This document shows, piece after piece, positions 25,206-32,650 of a DNA stretch of 32,769 nucleotides (positions are counted from its first letter, which is position 1; each line of letters begins with the position of its first letter). The notes beneath the pieces are model-generated. The model did not search any database. It had not been told where the DNA came from and worked only from the letters and a program-made list of their open reading frames with translations. Origin of the DNA: Phycisphaerales bacterium (GTDB taxonomy: Bacteria > Planctomycetota > Phycisphaerae > Phycisphaerales > SM1A02); NCBI GenBank assembly GCA_022446885.1, contig JAKVBU010000029.1, positions 1 to 32,769 of the forward strand, in the 5' to 3' direction. The translations under genes and the position numbers were made by a program.

Positions 25206-26555
25206 TCAGACCAGAATCGCCGATGGGTGCTCGATGAGTTCTTTGAGCGTATTGAGCCATCGAGCTGCCGTCGCACCATCGACGACACGATGGTCATTGC
25301 TCAATGTTGCCTTCATCACCCAGCCCACGGCCAGTTCGCCATCTCGCACGACTGGCTTCTGCAATGTGGCGCCCACGGCGAGAATCGCGCTATTGGGCGG
25401 ATTGATGATGGCAGTGAAGTCATCCACACCGAACATGCCCAGATTGGACACGGTGAACGTGGCGCCTTCCATGTCTTCGGGCGACAACCCGCGATCGCGT
25501 GCCTTTGCAGCAAGCGCCCGCGTCTGCGCCGAGATGCTCCGCAATGATCGGCGGTCCGCATCATGGATGACCGGGACGACGAGCCCCCCACCTCGTTCTT
25601 CGGGCAGCGCGACAGCGACGCCCATGTGCACGCGATTGTGATAGACGATCGCATCCGTGTCCCACGAAGCATTCATGAGCGGATTGCGAGCCATCGCCAG
25701 AGCGCAAGCCCGCACGATGAGATCGTTCATGCTCAGTTTCACTTCGTACTCGGCCAGTTCGCTGTTGAGGCGGCTACGCAGTTCCACCAGCGCGTCCATG
25801 TCGAAGGACATCGCCACCTGATAGTGCGGAATCTCCTGTTTGGACTGCACCAGTCGGCGAGCGATTGTCTGCCGCATGCCCGACACGGGCTCACGGCGAT
25901 CATCATCGTGCAGCGCGAGCTGGCCACCAGCGGAGACGGGTGTGCTCGGCACGCCCGGTTGTTCGATCGGCGCCAATGCAGGCGACTCGACAGGAACAGC
26001 GTCGGCTGGTGCGGCCGATGGAGGCACGGCGGCAGCGACCTCCTGCGTCGTCTCCGCGGCGGCGAGCACATCCTTCTTCGTGATCCGGCCGGAAGGGCCA
26101 GTGCCCTGCAACGTCGCAGGATCGACGCCGTGGGCCTCAGCCAGCCGACGGGCCACAGGCGTGATTCGCAGGTCGGGGCGACCAGAACCACCGGCCGATG
26201 TTCGTACCGCGGCAGCTTCGATCACCTCAACATGTGAGGGGGTCGTCTCCGGGGCCGGTGCTGGCTGAGCGGGCTCTGCAGCCGTTGGCTGTGTCTGATC
26301 GCCCGCAGCAGCGTCGTCATCCTCACTCAAGATGGCGCACACGGTTCCGACGTCAACCGCCTGCCCTTCCGGAACTTTGATCCCTGCCACCACACCGTCA
26401 TCGAATGACTGCATCTCCATGGTGGCCTTGTCGGTCTCGACATCGGCGAGGACATCGCCCGCAGTGACCTCGTCACCCTCAGCCACGTGCCACTTGATGA
26501 TCGTGCCACGCTCCATGGTGTCGGAGAGTCGGGGCATGGTGATCTCGATCGACAT
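25206..26555 (-). CDS. pdhC: Dihydrolipoyllysine acetyltransferase, E2 of pyruvate dehydrogenase
   Basis: Transfers acetyl from lipoamide to CoA. 449 residues: one lipoyl domain (1-78) with Lys43 in ETDKATME, an Ala/Pro-rich linker (about 80-125), a peripheral-subunit-binding domain (about 130-165, ending GTGPSGRITKKDV), a second Ala/Pro linker, and the catalytic core (about 222-449) with NDHRVVDG (His422, Asp426). The MPRLSDTMERGTI start is typical of pyruvate E2s. GGAG lies upstream of ATG 26555. It is 18 bp after pdhB in a pdhA-pdhB-pdhC operon. No lpd gene follows. Confidence 0.95.
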   Translation of the reverse strand: MSIEITMPRLSDTMERGTIIKWHVAEGDEVTAGDVLADVETDKATMEMQSFDDGVVAGIKVPEGQAVDVGTVCAILSEDDDAAAGDQTQPTAAEPAQPAPAPETTPSHVEVIEAAAVRTSAGGSGRPDLRITPVARRLAEAHGVDPATLQGTGPSGRITKKDVLAAAETTQEVAAAVPPSAAPADAVPVESPALAPIEQPGVPSTPVSAGGQLALHDDDRREPVSGMRQTIARRLVQSKQEIPHYQVAMSFDMDALVELRSRLNSELAEYEVKLSMNDLIVRACALAMARNPLMNASWDTDAIVYHNRVHMGVAVALPEERGGGLVVPVIHDADRRSLRSISAQTRALAAKARDRGLSPEDMEGATFTVSNLGMFGVDDFTAIINPPNSAILAVGATLQKPVVRDGELAVGWVMKATLSNDHRVVDGATAARWLNTLKELIEHPSAILV

Positions 26556-26573
26556 GAGTGAAGCTCCAGATCC

Positions 26574-27557
26574 TCAAGCGTTGTAGGTGCAGGCCCGAAC
26601 GGCCTCGCAGATCTTTCGGGCGTTGGGCAGCATTTCCTGCTCGAGGTTGTGGGCATAGGGTGCTGGCACGTCGTCGCTGTGTACGCGATGGACATGATTG
26701 TCCAGATCATCGAAGCACACGCGGTGCACTTCGGCTGCCACTTCAGACCCAACGCTGGCAAAGGACCAACTCTGGTCTACGACGACGCAGTAGTTGGTGC
26801 GTCGAACGGACTCGGCAATGGTGTTGATGTCCAGCGGCTTGATGCTGCGACCATCGATCACTTCGCACTCGATGCCCTCGGCTACGAGCGCCTCGGCAGC
26901 CTCCAAGCAGAAGTGAACGGGTCGCCCGAAGCTCACGATCGTGCAGTCACTACCGGGGCGTCGAATGACGGCCTCACCGATGGGGATCTCGTACGACGCC
27001 TCGGGCACGTCGCCCGTGAGGCTGAGCATGCGCTCCGACTCAAGGCAGAACACCGGGTTGTCATCTCGAATGGCCGCCGTCAAAAGCCCCTTTGCGTCGT
27101 GGGGCGTGGACGGAATGATCATCTTCAATCCGGGCACGTTGGCATAGAGCGACTCGACACACCATGAGTGCGTCGAACCCAGCTGCCCGCCAGCGCCGTC
27201 ATTGCCGCGGAAGACGATGGGCACCCCCAGTTGTCCACCGCTCATGTAGAGCATCTTCGGGGCGTTGTTCAGGATCGGATCGGCCGCGACCAGCGAGAAC
27301 GACCAACTCATGAATTCCACGATGGGGCGCAAACCCATCATCGCCGCACCGATGGCCATGCCCGAGAAGCCGCTCTCCGAGATGGGCGTATCGACAATGC
27401 GACGCGGGCCAAACTCTTCAAGCATGCCTCGGGACACCTTGTAGGCCCCGTCGTATTGGGCGACTTCCTCACCGAGCAGGAAGACCCGCTTGTCTCGACG
27501 CATCTCGTCGCTCATCGCCTCGCGGAGCGCGTCTCTGAACTCAATTGCACGGGTCAT
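26574..27557 (-). CDS. pdhB: Pyruvate dehydrogenase E1 component, beta subunit
   Basis: With PdhA forms the alpha2-beta2 thiamine-diphosphate E1 that decarboxylates pyruvate. 327 residues, standard length. Seen: AIEFRDALREAMSDEM, FLLGEEVAQYDGAYKV with the Glu that activates thiamine diphosphate, DTPISESGF, GNDGAGGQLGSTHS, PSTPHDAKGLL, and the C-terminal transketolase domain with EVIDGRSIKPLD and DDVPAPYAHNLE. ATG 27557 overlaps the pdhA stop by one base (TGATG), so the two subunits are probably translated in coupled, equal amounts. Confidence 0.96.
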   Translation of the reverse strand: MTRAIEFRDALREAMSDEMRRDKRVFLLGEEVAQYDGAYKVSRGMLEEFGPRRIVDTPISESGFSGMAIGAAMMGLRPIVEFMSWSFSLVAADPILNNAPKMLYMSGGQLGVPIVFRGNDGAGGQLGSTHSWCVESLYANVPGLKMIIPSTPHDAKGLLTAAIRDDNPVFCLESERMLSLTGDVPEASYEIPIGEAVIRRPGSDCTIVSFGRPVHFCLEAAEALVAEGIECEVIDGRSIKPLDINTIAESVRRTNYCVVVDQSWSFASVGSEVAAEVHRVCFDDLDNHVHRVHSDDVPAPYAHNLEQEMLPNARKICEAVRACTYNA

Positions 27558-28759
27558 CAGCGTTGCTCCCGGTCGCTGGCTCTTCGCCGCATGAACTCAG
27601 GCAGGGACGTTCCCGTGTAGGGGCCCCAGACATCGGTGTACACGTCGTGATAGAGCTCCTCAATGGGCGGCTCGGGTGAGGCTTTGGCCCAATCGACCGC
27701 CTCGCGAATCTCGGATCGAACAGCCTTGCCCATCACCTTGAGCTCATCTTGGCTGACGGCCCCTGCCGACACCAATTGGCGGGCCAGTCGTCCGATGGGG
27801 TCTTCAGCCTCCCAGTGCTTCTCCTCATCGTGCGTGCGGTACTTGCGAGGATCTGACATCGAGTGGCCCTTGAATCGGTAGCACTGCATGTCCACCAGCG
27901 CCGGCCGGCTCTCGGATCGGCACCAGTCCACGAGGGGCTTCATGCTTCGCCAGACGCTCAGCACATCCATGCCGTCGATTCGGCAGGCTGCCATGTCGTA
28001 TCCGACGGCTTTCTTTCGCAGATCACTGGCTCCGGCCGTACCCCGAGCAGTGGCCGTGCCCATGGAGTACCCGTTGTTCTCGATGATGAAGATCACCGGC
28101 AGGTCGAGCAATTCGGCCAGATTGAGGGCTTCGTGGAAGGCACCTTGATTGATGGCACCATCTCCAAGGAAGCAAAGTGACACGGCGTCGTTGGCTCGCT
28201 CGTCAATCACCTCATCACGGTACTTGGTCGCAAATGCCAGCCCGGCGCCAAGGGGCGTCTGTGCGCCGACAATGCCGTGGCCCCCATACATGTGGTTGTT
28301 GGCATCGAAGAAGTGCATCGAGCCCCCCTTGCCCTTGGCACATCCACCGATGCGGCCGAAGAGCTCAGCCATGCCCACCTTCGGGTCCATCCCTCGGGCC
28401 AGTGCGTGGCCGTGGTCCCGATAGGCCGTGACAATCGGGTCGTGATGCTGGGTCGCCCCGATACAGCCAACCGCGACGGCTTCCTGGCCGTTGTAGACGT
28501 GCAAAAAGCCCCCCGCGAGTTTGTTCTGGTAGGCCTGCATCGACCGCACCTCGAACTCGCGAATCAGCATCATGTCCCGCAGCCACTTCAGCAGCACAGC
28601 GGAGTCGGGGGTGGTGGTCAGCGGGGCAGGGGCAGCGGGCTGTTGCCCCCTTGCATCGGCCACAGGGGCCGGGGGCCGCTCGTTGCCGGGCGACTGTCCT
28701 GCATTGCGGGCCGACTCGGCGTCTCGAGCCGGCTCCGTGGGATTCTGTGCCATGGTCAT
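27557..28759 (-). CDS. pdhA: Pyruvate dehydrogenase E1 component, alpha subunit
   Basis: 400 residues from ATG 28759, with GAGAGA upstream; a second ATG two codons later is an alternative. Residues 1-48 are a Pro/Ala/Gln-rich extension of low complexity. The E1 domain follows: LIREFEVRSMQAYQNKLAGGF, YRDHGHALARG, KGGSMHFFD, the thiamine-diphosphate motif GDGAINQGAFHEA...IENNGYSMGT, and YRFKGHSMSDPRKYR in the mobile loop. A further upstream in-frame start (28891) would run through the inhibitor gene and is rejected. First gene of pdhABC; a TATACT element lies about 45 nt upstream. Confidence 0.95.
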   Translation of the reverse strand: MTMAQNPTEPARDAESARNAGQSPGNERPPAPVADARGQQPAAPAPLTTTPDSAVLLKWLRDMMLIREFEVRSMQAYQNKLAGGFLHVYNGQEAVAVGCIGATQHHDPIVTAYRDHGHALARGMDPKVGMAELFGRIGGCAKGKGGSMHFFDANNHMYGGHGIVGAQTPLGAGLAFATKYRDEVIDERANDAVSLCFLGDGAINQGAFHEALNLAELLDLPVIFIIENNGYSMGTATARGTAGASDLRKKAVGYDMAACRIDGMDVLSVWRSMKPLVDWCRSESRPALVDMQCYRFKGHSMSDPRKYRTHDEEKHWEAEDPIGRLARQLVSAGAVSQDELKVMGKAVRSEIREAVDWAKASPEPPIEELYHDVYTDVWGPYTGTSLPEFMRRRASDREQR

Positions 28760-28803
28760 GGTTCTCTCTCGCGCCCCGGTGCCGGGAAAGCGCCGAGCCA
28801 CCC

Positions 28804-28809
28804 AGTATA
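28804..28809 (-). promoter_or_regulatory. -10 element for pdhABC
   Basis: TATACT on the minus strand (5 of 6), with initiation expected near 28797 and a leader of about 38 nt to the pdhA ATG. It lies between the I42 inhibitor stop (28828) and pdhA. The -35 region at 17 nt is not TTGACA-like. Confidence 0.45.
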
Positions 28810-28827
28810 GCCCCCCGCGGCCCTGAT

Positions 28828-29274
28828 TCACCCTGGTCGAACGTTGATGATCACAGTCCGCTGTTTGGCAGGCGGCATCTGACGCTCCCACGCCCTCCGA
28901 TAGTCAAAAACCAGGCTTGTTCTGCCCGGACTGACGCCCTTGGCCGCCCACCATCGGCGGCCAGGACCGCCGATCAAGCCAGAGTCACTTCGAATGAAGC
29001 CCTCATCGAGAAGGTCCACGTGCTCAAGACCCGTGGATGCATCCGGGTTCACGGACCAGCCAAAGCCGGTCGAGGGGTTGGCACTGAGGGCGACTCGGGT
29101 GGTTTCGCCCACCCGAATGGACCGAACGTCTTCGGTCCCATGGGCAACCTTGTGCTGGTGCATGACGCCTGATCCAGAGGCCGAGCAGCCTGCGTTCGAC
29201 AGGAGTGCAAACAGGCAGGTCGCGGTCACCAATGCAGCGGATCTCCAACGCATGCCCAATTGAATTGCGCCCAT
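28828..29274 (-). CDS. Chagasin-type (I42) protease-inhibitor-like lipoprotein
   Basis: 148 residues from ATG 29274, which has GAGGAG 8 nt upstream; longer starts would run into the tRNA. A lipoprotein signal ends in LLSNAGC (Cys30). The mature domain carries the three inhibitory loops of the chagasin/I42 fold: NPSTGFGW (66-73), GLIGGPGRRWW (99-109) and RRAWE (126-130, usual form RPWE). Known members block papain-family cysteine proteases. A periplasmic, membrane-tethered inhibitor is inferred; no target protease is nearby. It ends 68 bp before pdhA. Confidence 0.8.
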   Translation of the reverse strand: MGAIQLGMRWRSAALVTATCLFALLSNAGCSASGSGVMHQHKVAHGTEDVRSIRVGETTRVALSANPSTGFGWSVNPDASTGLEHVDLLDEGFIRSDSGLIGGPGRRWWAAKGVSPGRTSLVFDYRRAWERQMPPAKQRTVIINVRPG

Positions 29275-29288
29275 GCTGTGGGCTCCTC

Positions 29289-29319
29289 GGGCCATGTCGG
29301 GCCATGTTGGGGCCATGTC
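29289..29319. repeat. Three tandem decamers upstream of the I42 gene
   Basis: Plus-strand GGGCCATGTC, GGGCCATGTT and GGGCCATGTC, with one extra G between the second and third, at 29289-29298, 29299-29308 and 29310-29319. They lie 15-45 nt before the inhibitor ATG, inside its probable leader. On the minus strand each copy contains an ATG; none is preceded by a clear ribosome-binding site. Confidence 0.5.
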
Positions 29320-29358
29320 GGGGCTCCCTTGCACAGGGCCCCCTGAGGGTGGCGTCAA

Positions 29359-29432
29359 CGCAGGTGGCAGGACTCGAACCTGCAACCTTCGGTTTCGTAG
29401 ACCGATGCTCTATCCAATTGAGCTACACCTGC
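29359..29432 (-). tRNA. tRNA-Arg (anticodon ACG)
   Basis: Complete cloverleaf on the minus strand: acceptor GCAGGTG/CACCTGC, D stem GCTC/GAGC, anticodon stem TCGGT/ACCGA with loop CTACGAA (anticodon ACG, read as ICG after deamination), variable loop of 5, T stem GCAGG/CCTGC with loop TTCGAGT, discriminator G. CCA is not encoded. It decodes CGU/CGC/CGA. Confidence 0.95.
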
Positions 29433-29443
29433 TCTGAGGCGGG

Positions 29444-29449
29444 GCAGAA
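29444..29449 (-). promoter_or_regulatory. -10 element for tRNA-Arg
   Basis: TATTCT on the minus strand, ending 11 nt before the mature tRNA 5' end, so initiation would give a short 5' leader. The -35 is not recognisable. Confidence 0.35.
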
Positions 29450-29531
29450 TACCCGATTGTCGCCTACGTTGCCCATACTGAAGCCCCCGCTGAGACCCCC
29501 GAGCCACCCCCCAGCCTCGTGCAACATGCCC

Positions 29532-29560
29532 TTGACGAAGGGCCCCGGCTCGGCGATACT
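29532..29560 (+). promoter_or_regulatory. Sigma-70-type promoter for rpsT
   Basis: TTGACG (29532-29537), a 17-nt spacer, and GATACT (29555-29560). This is the best -35/-10 pair in the window. Initiation is expected near 29567, giving a leader of about 39 nt to the rpsT GTG. Confidence 0.65.
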
Positions 29561-29605
29561 GCTCGATTCCCGGAGCGCACCGCCCCGGGGCAGGAGACGT
29601 GATCC

Positions 29606-29878
29606 GTGCCCAACAAGGAATCTGCCAAGAAGCGCATCCGTCAGGACGCCAAGAAGCGTGCCCGCAACCGCTGGCGCAAGGGCATCATCAAGGATGGCAT
29701 CAAGTCGTTCATGAACGCCATTGCACAGAAGGACGTTCCCGCTGCCGAAGCCGCGTTCAAGGATGTCCAGAAGCAGCTTGATCGGATTTCAACCACGAGC
29801 ACGATGCACAAGAACAAGGCTGCCCGAAGCAAGTCTCGACTTTCGCGACGACTGCGAGACCTGAAGGCCGCTGGCTGA
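29606..29878 (+). CDS. rpsT: 30S ribosomal protein S20
   Basis: Binds the 16S 5' domain and helix 44. 90 residues, rich in Lys/Arg/Ala and all-helical, as expected. Seen: PNKESAKKRIRQDAKKRARNR at the start (starts of this form are family hallmarks), FMNAIAQKD, and the C-terminal TMHKNKAARSKSRLSRRL. GTG start with AGGAG 9-10 nt upstream. Monocistronic, between its own promoter and a strong inverted repeat. Confidence 0.96.
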   Translation: MPNKESAKKRIRQDAKKRARNRWRKGIIKDGIKSFMNAIAQKDVPAAEAAFKDVQKQLDRISTTSTMHKNKAARSKSRLSRRLRDLKAAG

Positions 29879-29924
29879 CAGCGAACATTTTCGCGTCCCG
29901 CTCCAAACAACACGACTCACCCTC

Positions 29925-29950
29925 ACCCGCGTGATCCAGATCACGCGGGT
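29925..29950 (+). terminator. 12-bp inverted repeat after rpsT, probable terminator
   Basis: ACCCGCGTGATC, CA, GATCACGCGGGT: a perfect 12-bp GC-rich stem 46 nt after the rpsT stop. It is followed by TTGTCAATT rather than a run of T, so termination may be imperfect. A small hairpin GCGAA-CATT-TTCGC (29881-29894) directly follows the stop. The palindrome could also be a protein-binding site. Confidence 0.5.
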
Positions 29951-29973
29951 TGTCAATTGGTGGGGCCACGGTC

Positions 29974-29999
29974 GCTGTGACACAGGTTGTCATCACAGC
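29974..29999. promoter_or_regulatory. Nested inverted repeats just before the CPBP protease start
   Basis: GCTGTGA (29974-29980) and TCACAGC (29993-29999) are a perfect 7-bp inverted repeat with 12 nt between. Inside it, TGACA-N5-TGTCA is a second one. It ends 8 nt before the ATG at 30008, where a ribosome-binding site should be. It could be an operator or an RNA hairpin that occludes initiation. The 12-nt centre does not fit a CRP site (N6). Confidence 0.35.
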
Positions 30000-30007
30000 G
30001 GCCGCCA

Positions 30008-30748
30008 ATGACCGACAATCGTTTCGTGGCAGCCCCAAAGACACTCGAGGCACCCGGCGATTACTTCGGTCGCAGCCGCCAACCGCTGACGATGCTGCTG
30101 GTGCTGCTGCCGGTCATTGCCATCGTTGAGTTCGGATTGGGCGGCGCCTCCAGCTCCGATGCCCAGCAGGTGCTGGCGAATGTGCAGTTGCGTGAAGTGG
30201 TGAGGCTGTTTGCCATCTCACCAGTTGTGGTTGTGCACGCACTTGGCGTGATCGTGCTGCTGGTACTCATCACGTGGCACGCGTTGGATCAACGCCCGTG
30301 GAAGATCCGCCCGGCGGACATTCCCTTGATGCTCTTGGAAGGGTGTATTGCTTCGGTTCCACTGCTGGTGGCTGCAGCGGCGCTTCTGAGCACCAGCCAT
30401 CTGCCACTGACGGCCCCCGAAGTCGAGACGTTCACCCTGCCGCAGGCCATCCTGGTGGCCTGCACTGCCGCACTCTCAGAGGAGTTCATCTTCCGCATGT
30501 GCGGCATCGCGCTGGGGCACCTGATCCTGGTGGATCTACTGCGCCTCAAAGACGGCATCGGCCTGACGGTCTCGGTCATCGCCACCGCCGCGGCATTCAC
30601 GCTCTATCACGATCCCGCAGGACTCGGGCCCTTGCCAGTCACGTTCTATGCAGTGGCCGGGCTGTACCTGGGAGGGCTCTTTGTCGCCCGAGGCTTTGCG
30701 CCAGCCGTCCTGGCCCACGCGATCTACAACGTCATCGCCCTGAGTTGA
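30008..30748 (+). CDS. CPBP-family intramembrane metalloprotease (CAAX protease-like)
   Basis: 246 residues, about seven or eight hydrophobic segments. The three motifs of the Rce1/CPBP (Abi) family are complete: EEFIFR (Glu158, Glu159, Arg163), FTLYHDP with His201, and LAHAIYN (His237, Asn241). These form the metal and catalytic site within the membrane. Substrate unknown; bacterial members process or regulate membrane proteins, peptides or bacteriocin systems, none of which is adjacent here. ATG 30008 is preferred over a TTG seven codons upstream; no clear Shine-Dalgarno. One base separates its stop from the convergent oxidoreductase stop. Confidence 0.88.
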   Translation: MTDNRFVAAPKTLEAPGDYFGRSRQPLTMLLVLLPVIAIVEFGLGGASSSDAQQVLANVQLREVVRLFAISPVVVVHALGVIVLLVLITWHALDQRPWKIRPADIPLMLLEGCIASVPLLVAAAALLSTSHLPLTAPEVETFTLPQAILVACTAALSEEFIFRMCGIALGHLILVDLLRLKDGIGLTVSVIATAAAFTLYHDPAGLGPLPVTFYAVAGLYLGGLFVARGFAPAVLAHAIYNVIALS

Positions 30749-30749
30749 G

Positions 30750-31820
30750 TCAGAGGGTCACCGCAGTGCCCTCGGCCACCGAACGGTAGAAGCCATCCAG
30801 CAGGCACTGGATTGCCTGGCCCTCAGCTCCGGAAGGCCCTTCGAGTGTGCGGGTGGCGCATGACTTGGCAAAGCACTCGTGCTCTCGCTTGAACGCCGTG
30901 CCCCACCCCTCGCCTTCGGGAATCGGCAGTTTCGAGTCGGACATCTCCCCTCCGATCTCGCCCCCCACCAGCACATGATCGCCCCAGATATCGAAGTGCA
31001 TGGCCCCCTTGGTGCCCATCAAGGTCACCCCATCTCCAATCGTGCCGTCGGGCAGATGCGAAGCCCAACTCGTTTCGAGACAAACACTCGCCCCGCCCTC
31101 ACAACGCATCAAGGCGATGGCTGCATCTTCCACATCAAAGTCACCCTCAAGTTCCGGAGGGCCTGCCCACATATTGGTGAACTTGTAGGAGTCGGGGGGG
31201 CTGCCGAAGGTGCTCGACACCATCGCATGAACCTGCTCTACCCGCGGGCGACCCATCAGATGCAGTACAAGATCGCTCAGATGCGGCCCAAGGTCGATCA
31301 GCACGCCGCCGCCAGAGTCTGCCTTGGTGGTGAACCACCGGCCCAGCCCAGGGATGCCCCGGCGCCGGAGCATCACCGCCTTGGCGTGATAGATGTCTCC
31401 CAACGCACCCTGCTGGATGACCCGCCGAGCCAACTGTGATGTGGCGGCGTACCGACAGACAAAGCCCACCTGCAACAATGCGCCGCTGTCGGCGTGAGCG
31501 TCGAGAATGGCATTGCATTGGGCCTCATTCAGAGCCATGGGCTTCTCAAGAAGCACGTCTTTGCCCGCCTTGAGGGCTTCGATCGCCAGTGGCATGTGCA
31601 GTGCATTGGGCACGGCAACGACCACTCTCGTGACATCGTCACGTGACAAGAGCTCATCGACAGATCCCACGGTGTCGGCTGACCACGGCTCGGCGGCCTC
31701 TGCAGCCTTGTCCAGATCGGTGTCACAGAACACCGAAACCGGGCACCCCGCATCAGCGGCACCTTGCGCATGGACTCTGCCGATTCCGCCGGCACCGATG
31801 ATGCCAAGACCACTCTCCAT
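30750..31820 (-). CDS. Gfo/Idh/MocA-family NAD(P)-dependent oxidoreductase
   Basis: 356 residues from ATG 31820, with GAGGAG 9 nt upstream. The N-terminal Rossmann fold has GIIGAGGIGRVHAQG (about 6-20), VAVPNALH, and the EKPMAL motif (Lys93) typical of the family. The C-terminal alpha/beta domain has GGVLIDLGPHLSDL with Asp176 and His180 in the usual catalytic positions. Family members oxidise sugars, inositols and related compounds; the substrate here is not deducible. It is 63 bp downstream of the saccharopine-dehydrogenase-like gene on the same strand, possibly co-transcribed. Confidence 0.9.
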   Translation of the reverse strand: MESGLGIIGAGGIGRVHAQGAADAGCPVSVFCDTDLDKAAEAAEPWSADTVGSVDELLSRDDVTRVVVAVPNALHMPLAIEALKAGKDVLLEKPMALNEAQCNAILDAHADSGALLQVGFVCRYAATSQLARRVIQQGALGDIYHAKAVMLRRRGIPGLGRWFTTKADSGGGVLIDLGPHLSDLVLHLMGRPRVEQVHAMVSSTFGSPPDSYKFTNMWAGPPELEGDFDVEDAAIALMRCEGGASVCLETSWASHLPDGTIGDGVTLMGTKGAMHFDIWGDHVLVGGEIGGEMSDSKLPIPEGEGWGTAFKREHECFAKSCATRTLEGPSGAEGQAIQCLLDGFYRSVAEGTAVTL

Positions 31821-31883
31821 GGTGCGTTGCTCCTCATGCCCGGATTGGGCGGGGCACACCCTAGCGACAGGAGGGTGATGGCG

Positions 31884-32543
31884 TCAGGTCTGGACACACA
31901 TCTCGTAGTGAACACCGCGAAGTTGCAGTTGGTCCATGAGATGGTCGATCAGCCCCGGAACGCCCACCAACGCCTCCGGTGGATGCACACCCGGGTGCGA
32001 GATCATGCCCGACTCGATTGCGCGTGCCACGATGGTGGCGGGGAACCCGGTAGTTCGGGCCATGCTTGAGAAGCCCGTCTGTGGGTCGTATCGATCGTGC
32101 AGATCCCAACGGAGTTTCACAGCTGCTCCATCAAGATCACCTTCAGCCTCTACCCGCATCACGGTCAGGTCTGCTTCGCCAAGTTCATACCGCCACAACT
32201 CGAAAAGTTTGGCGCAAGTGAGGTCTCGTGGTCGCACCGGCACACCGTCGATCAGGACCGGTGTCTCGTCGAAGAGGCCGCTTTCACGCAGCAGCAGGAT
32301 CTGATCCCGATAGCCCGGATACCGGAGCGTCTGCTCGATCATGTCGGGCACGTCGAGTGTGTCCACCAAGGAGCGCAGCCCATCCGTGGTGAAGGCCTCC
32401 AGCTGCCCCACCGGAGAGAATTCGATCGTGCACAGATCACTCAGTGCGGCCCGCGTCTCCATCTGGCCCCCGGCCACAACCCGCGCCGGCCGCAGGTATT
32501 CCTCGATGACGTCTCCCGGGCTGAAAGGCGCCTTGTGCCCCCC
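31884..32543 (-). CDS. Saccharopine-dehydrogenase-like protein, C-terminal part only
   Basis: About 220 residues of recognisable sequence, starting near GHKAPFSPGDVIEEYLRPAR and continuing with LEAFTTDGLRSL, MIEQTLRYPGYRDQILLLRESGLF and ARTTGFPATIVARAI to the stop at 31884. These match the C-terminal domain of saccharopine-dehydrogenase-type lysine or amine enzymes. The N-terminal NAD(P)-binding half is missing. The frame stays open to a GTG at 32702, but beyond about 32543 it encodes only Gly/Arg/Pro/Ala low-complexity sequence unlike the family. The gene is therefore broken or mis-sequenced at this point. Confidence 0.75.
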   Translation of the reverse strand, partial: GGHKAPFSPGDVIEEYLRPARVVAGGQMETRAALSDLCTIEFSPVGQLEAFTTDGLRSLVDTLDVPDMIEQTLRYPGYRDQILLLRESGLFDETPVLIDGVPVRPRDLTCAKLFELWRYELGEADLTVMRVEAEGDLDGAAVKLRWDLHDRYDPQTGFSSMARTTGFPATIVARAIESGMISHPGVHPPEALVGVPGLIDHLMDQLQLRGVHYEMCVQT

Positions 32544-32650
32544 CGGCCCGCGGCGCGCCACCGGCCGCCCCCCCCCCCGCCGCGGGAGTGAGCGGCATGG
32601 CGCAAGCCCCGGGGCCGCCCGGGCCGCCCCCAGCCCCCCCCCGCCGCCCG
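32544..32650. other. G/C homopolymer-rich low-complexity tract
   Basis: Long C-runs interspersed with CCGG/GCC words and almost no A or T. Family homology of the neighbouring gene stops where this begins. It looks like a sequencing or assembly artefact, although a real low-complexity insertion cannot be excluded. Confidence 0.6.

Noticed and set aside
29976-29998. CRP-like site TGTGA...TCACA before the CPBP protease
   Set aside because: The half-sites are separated by 12 nt, not the 6 nt of a CRP site.
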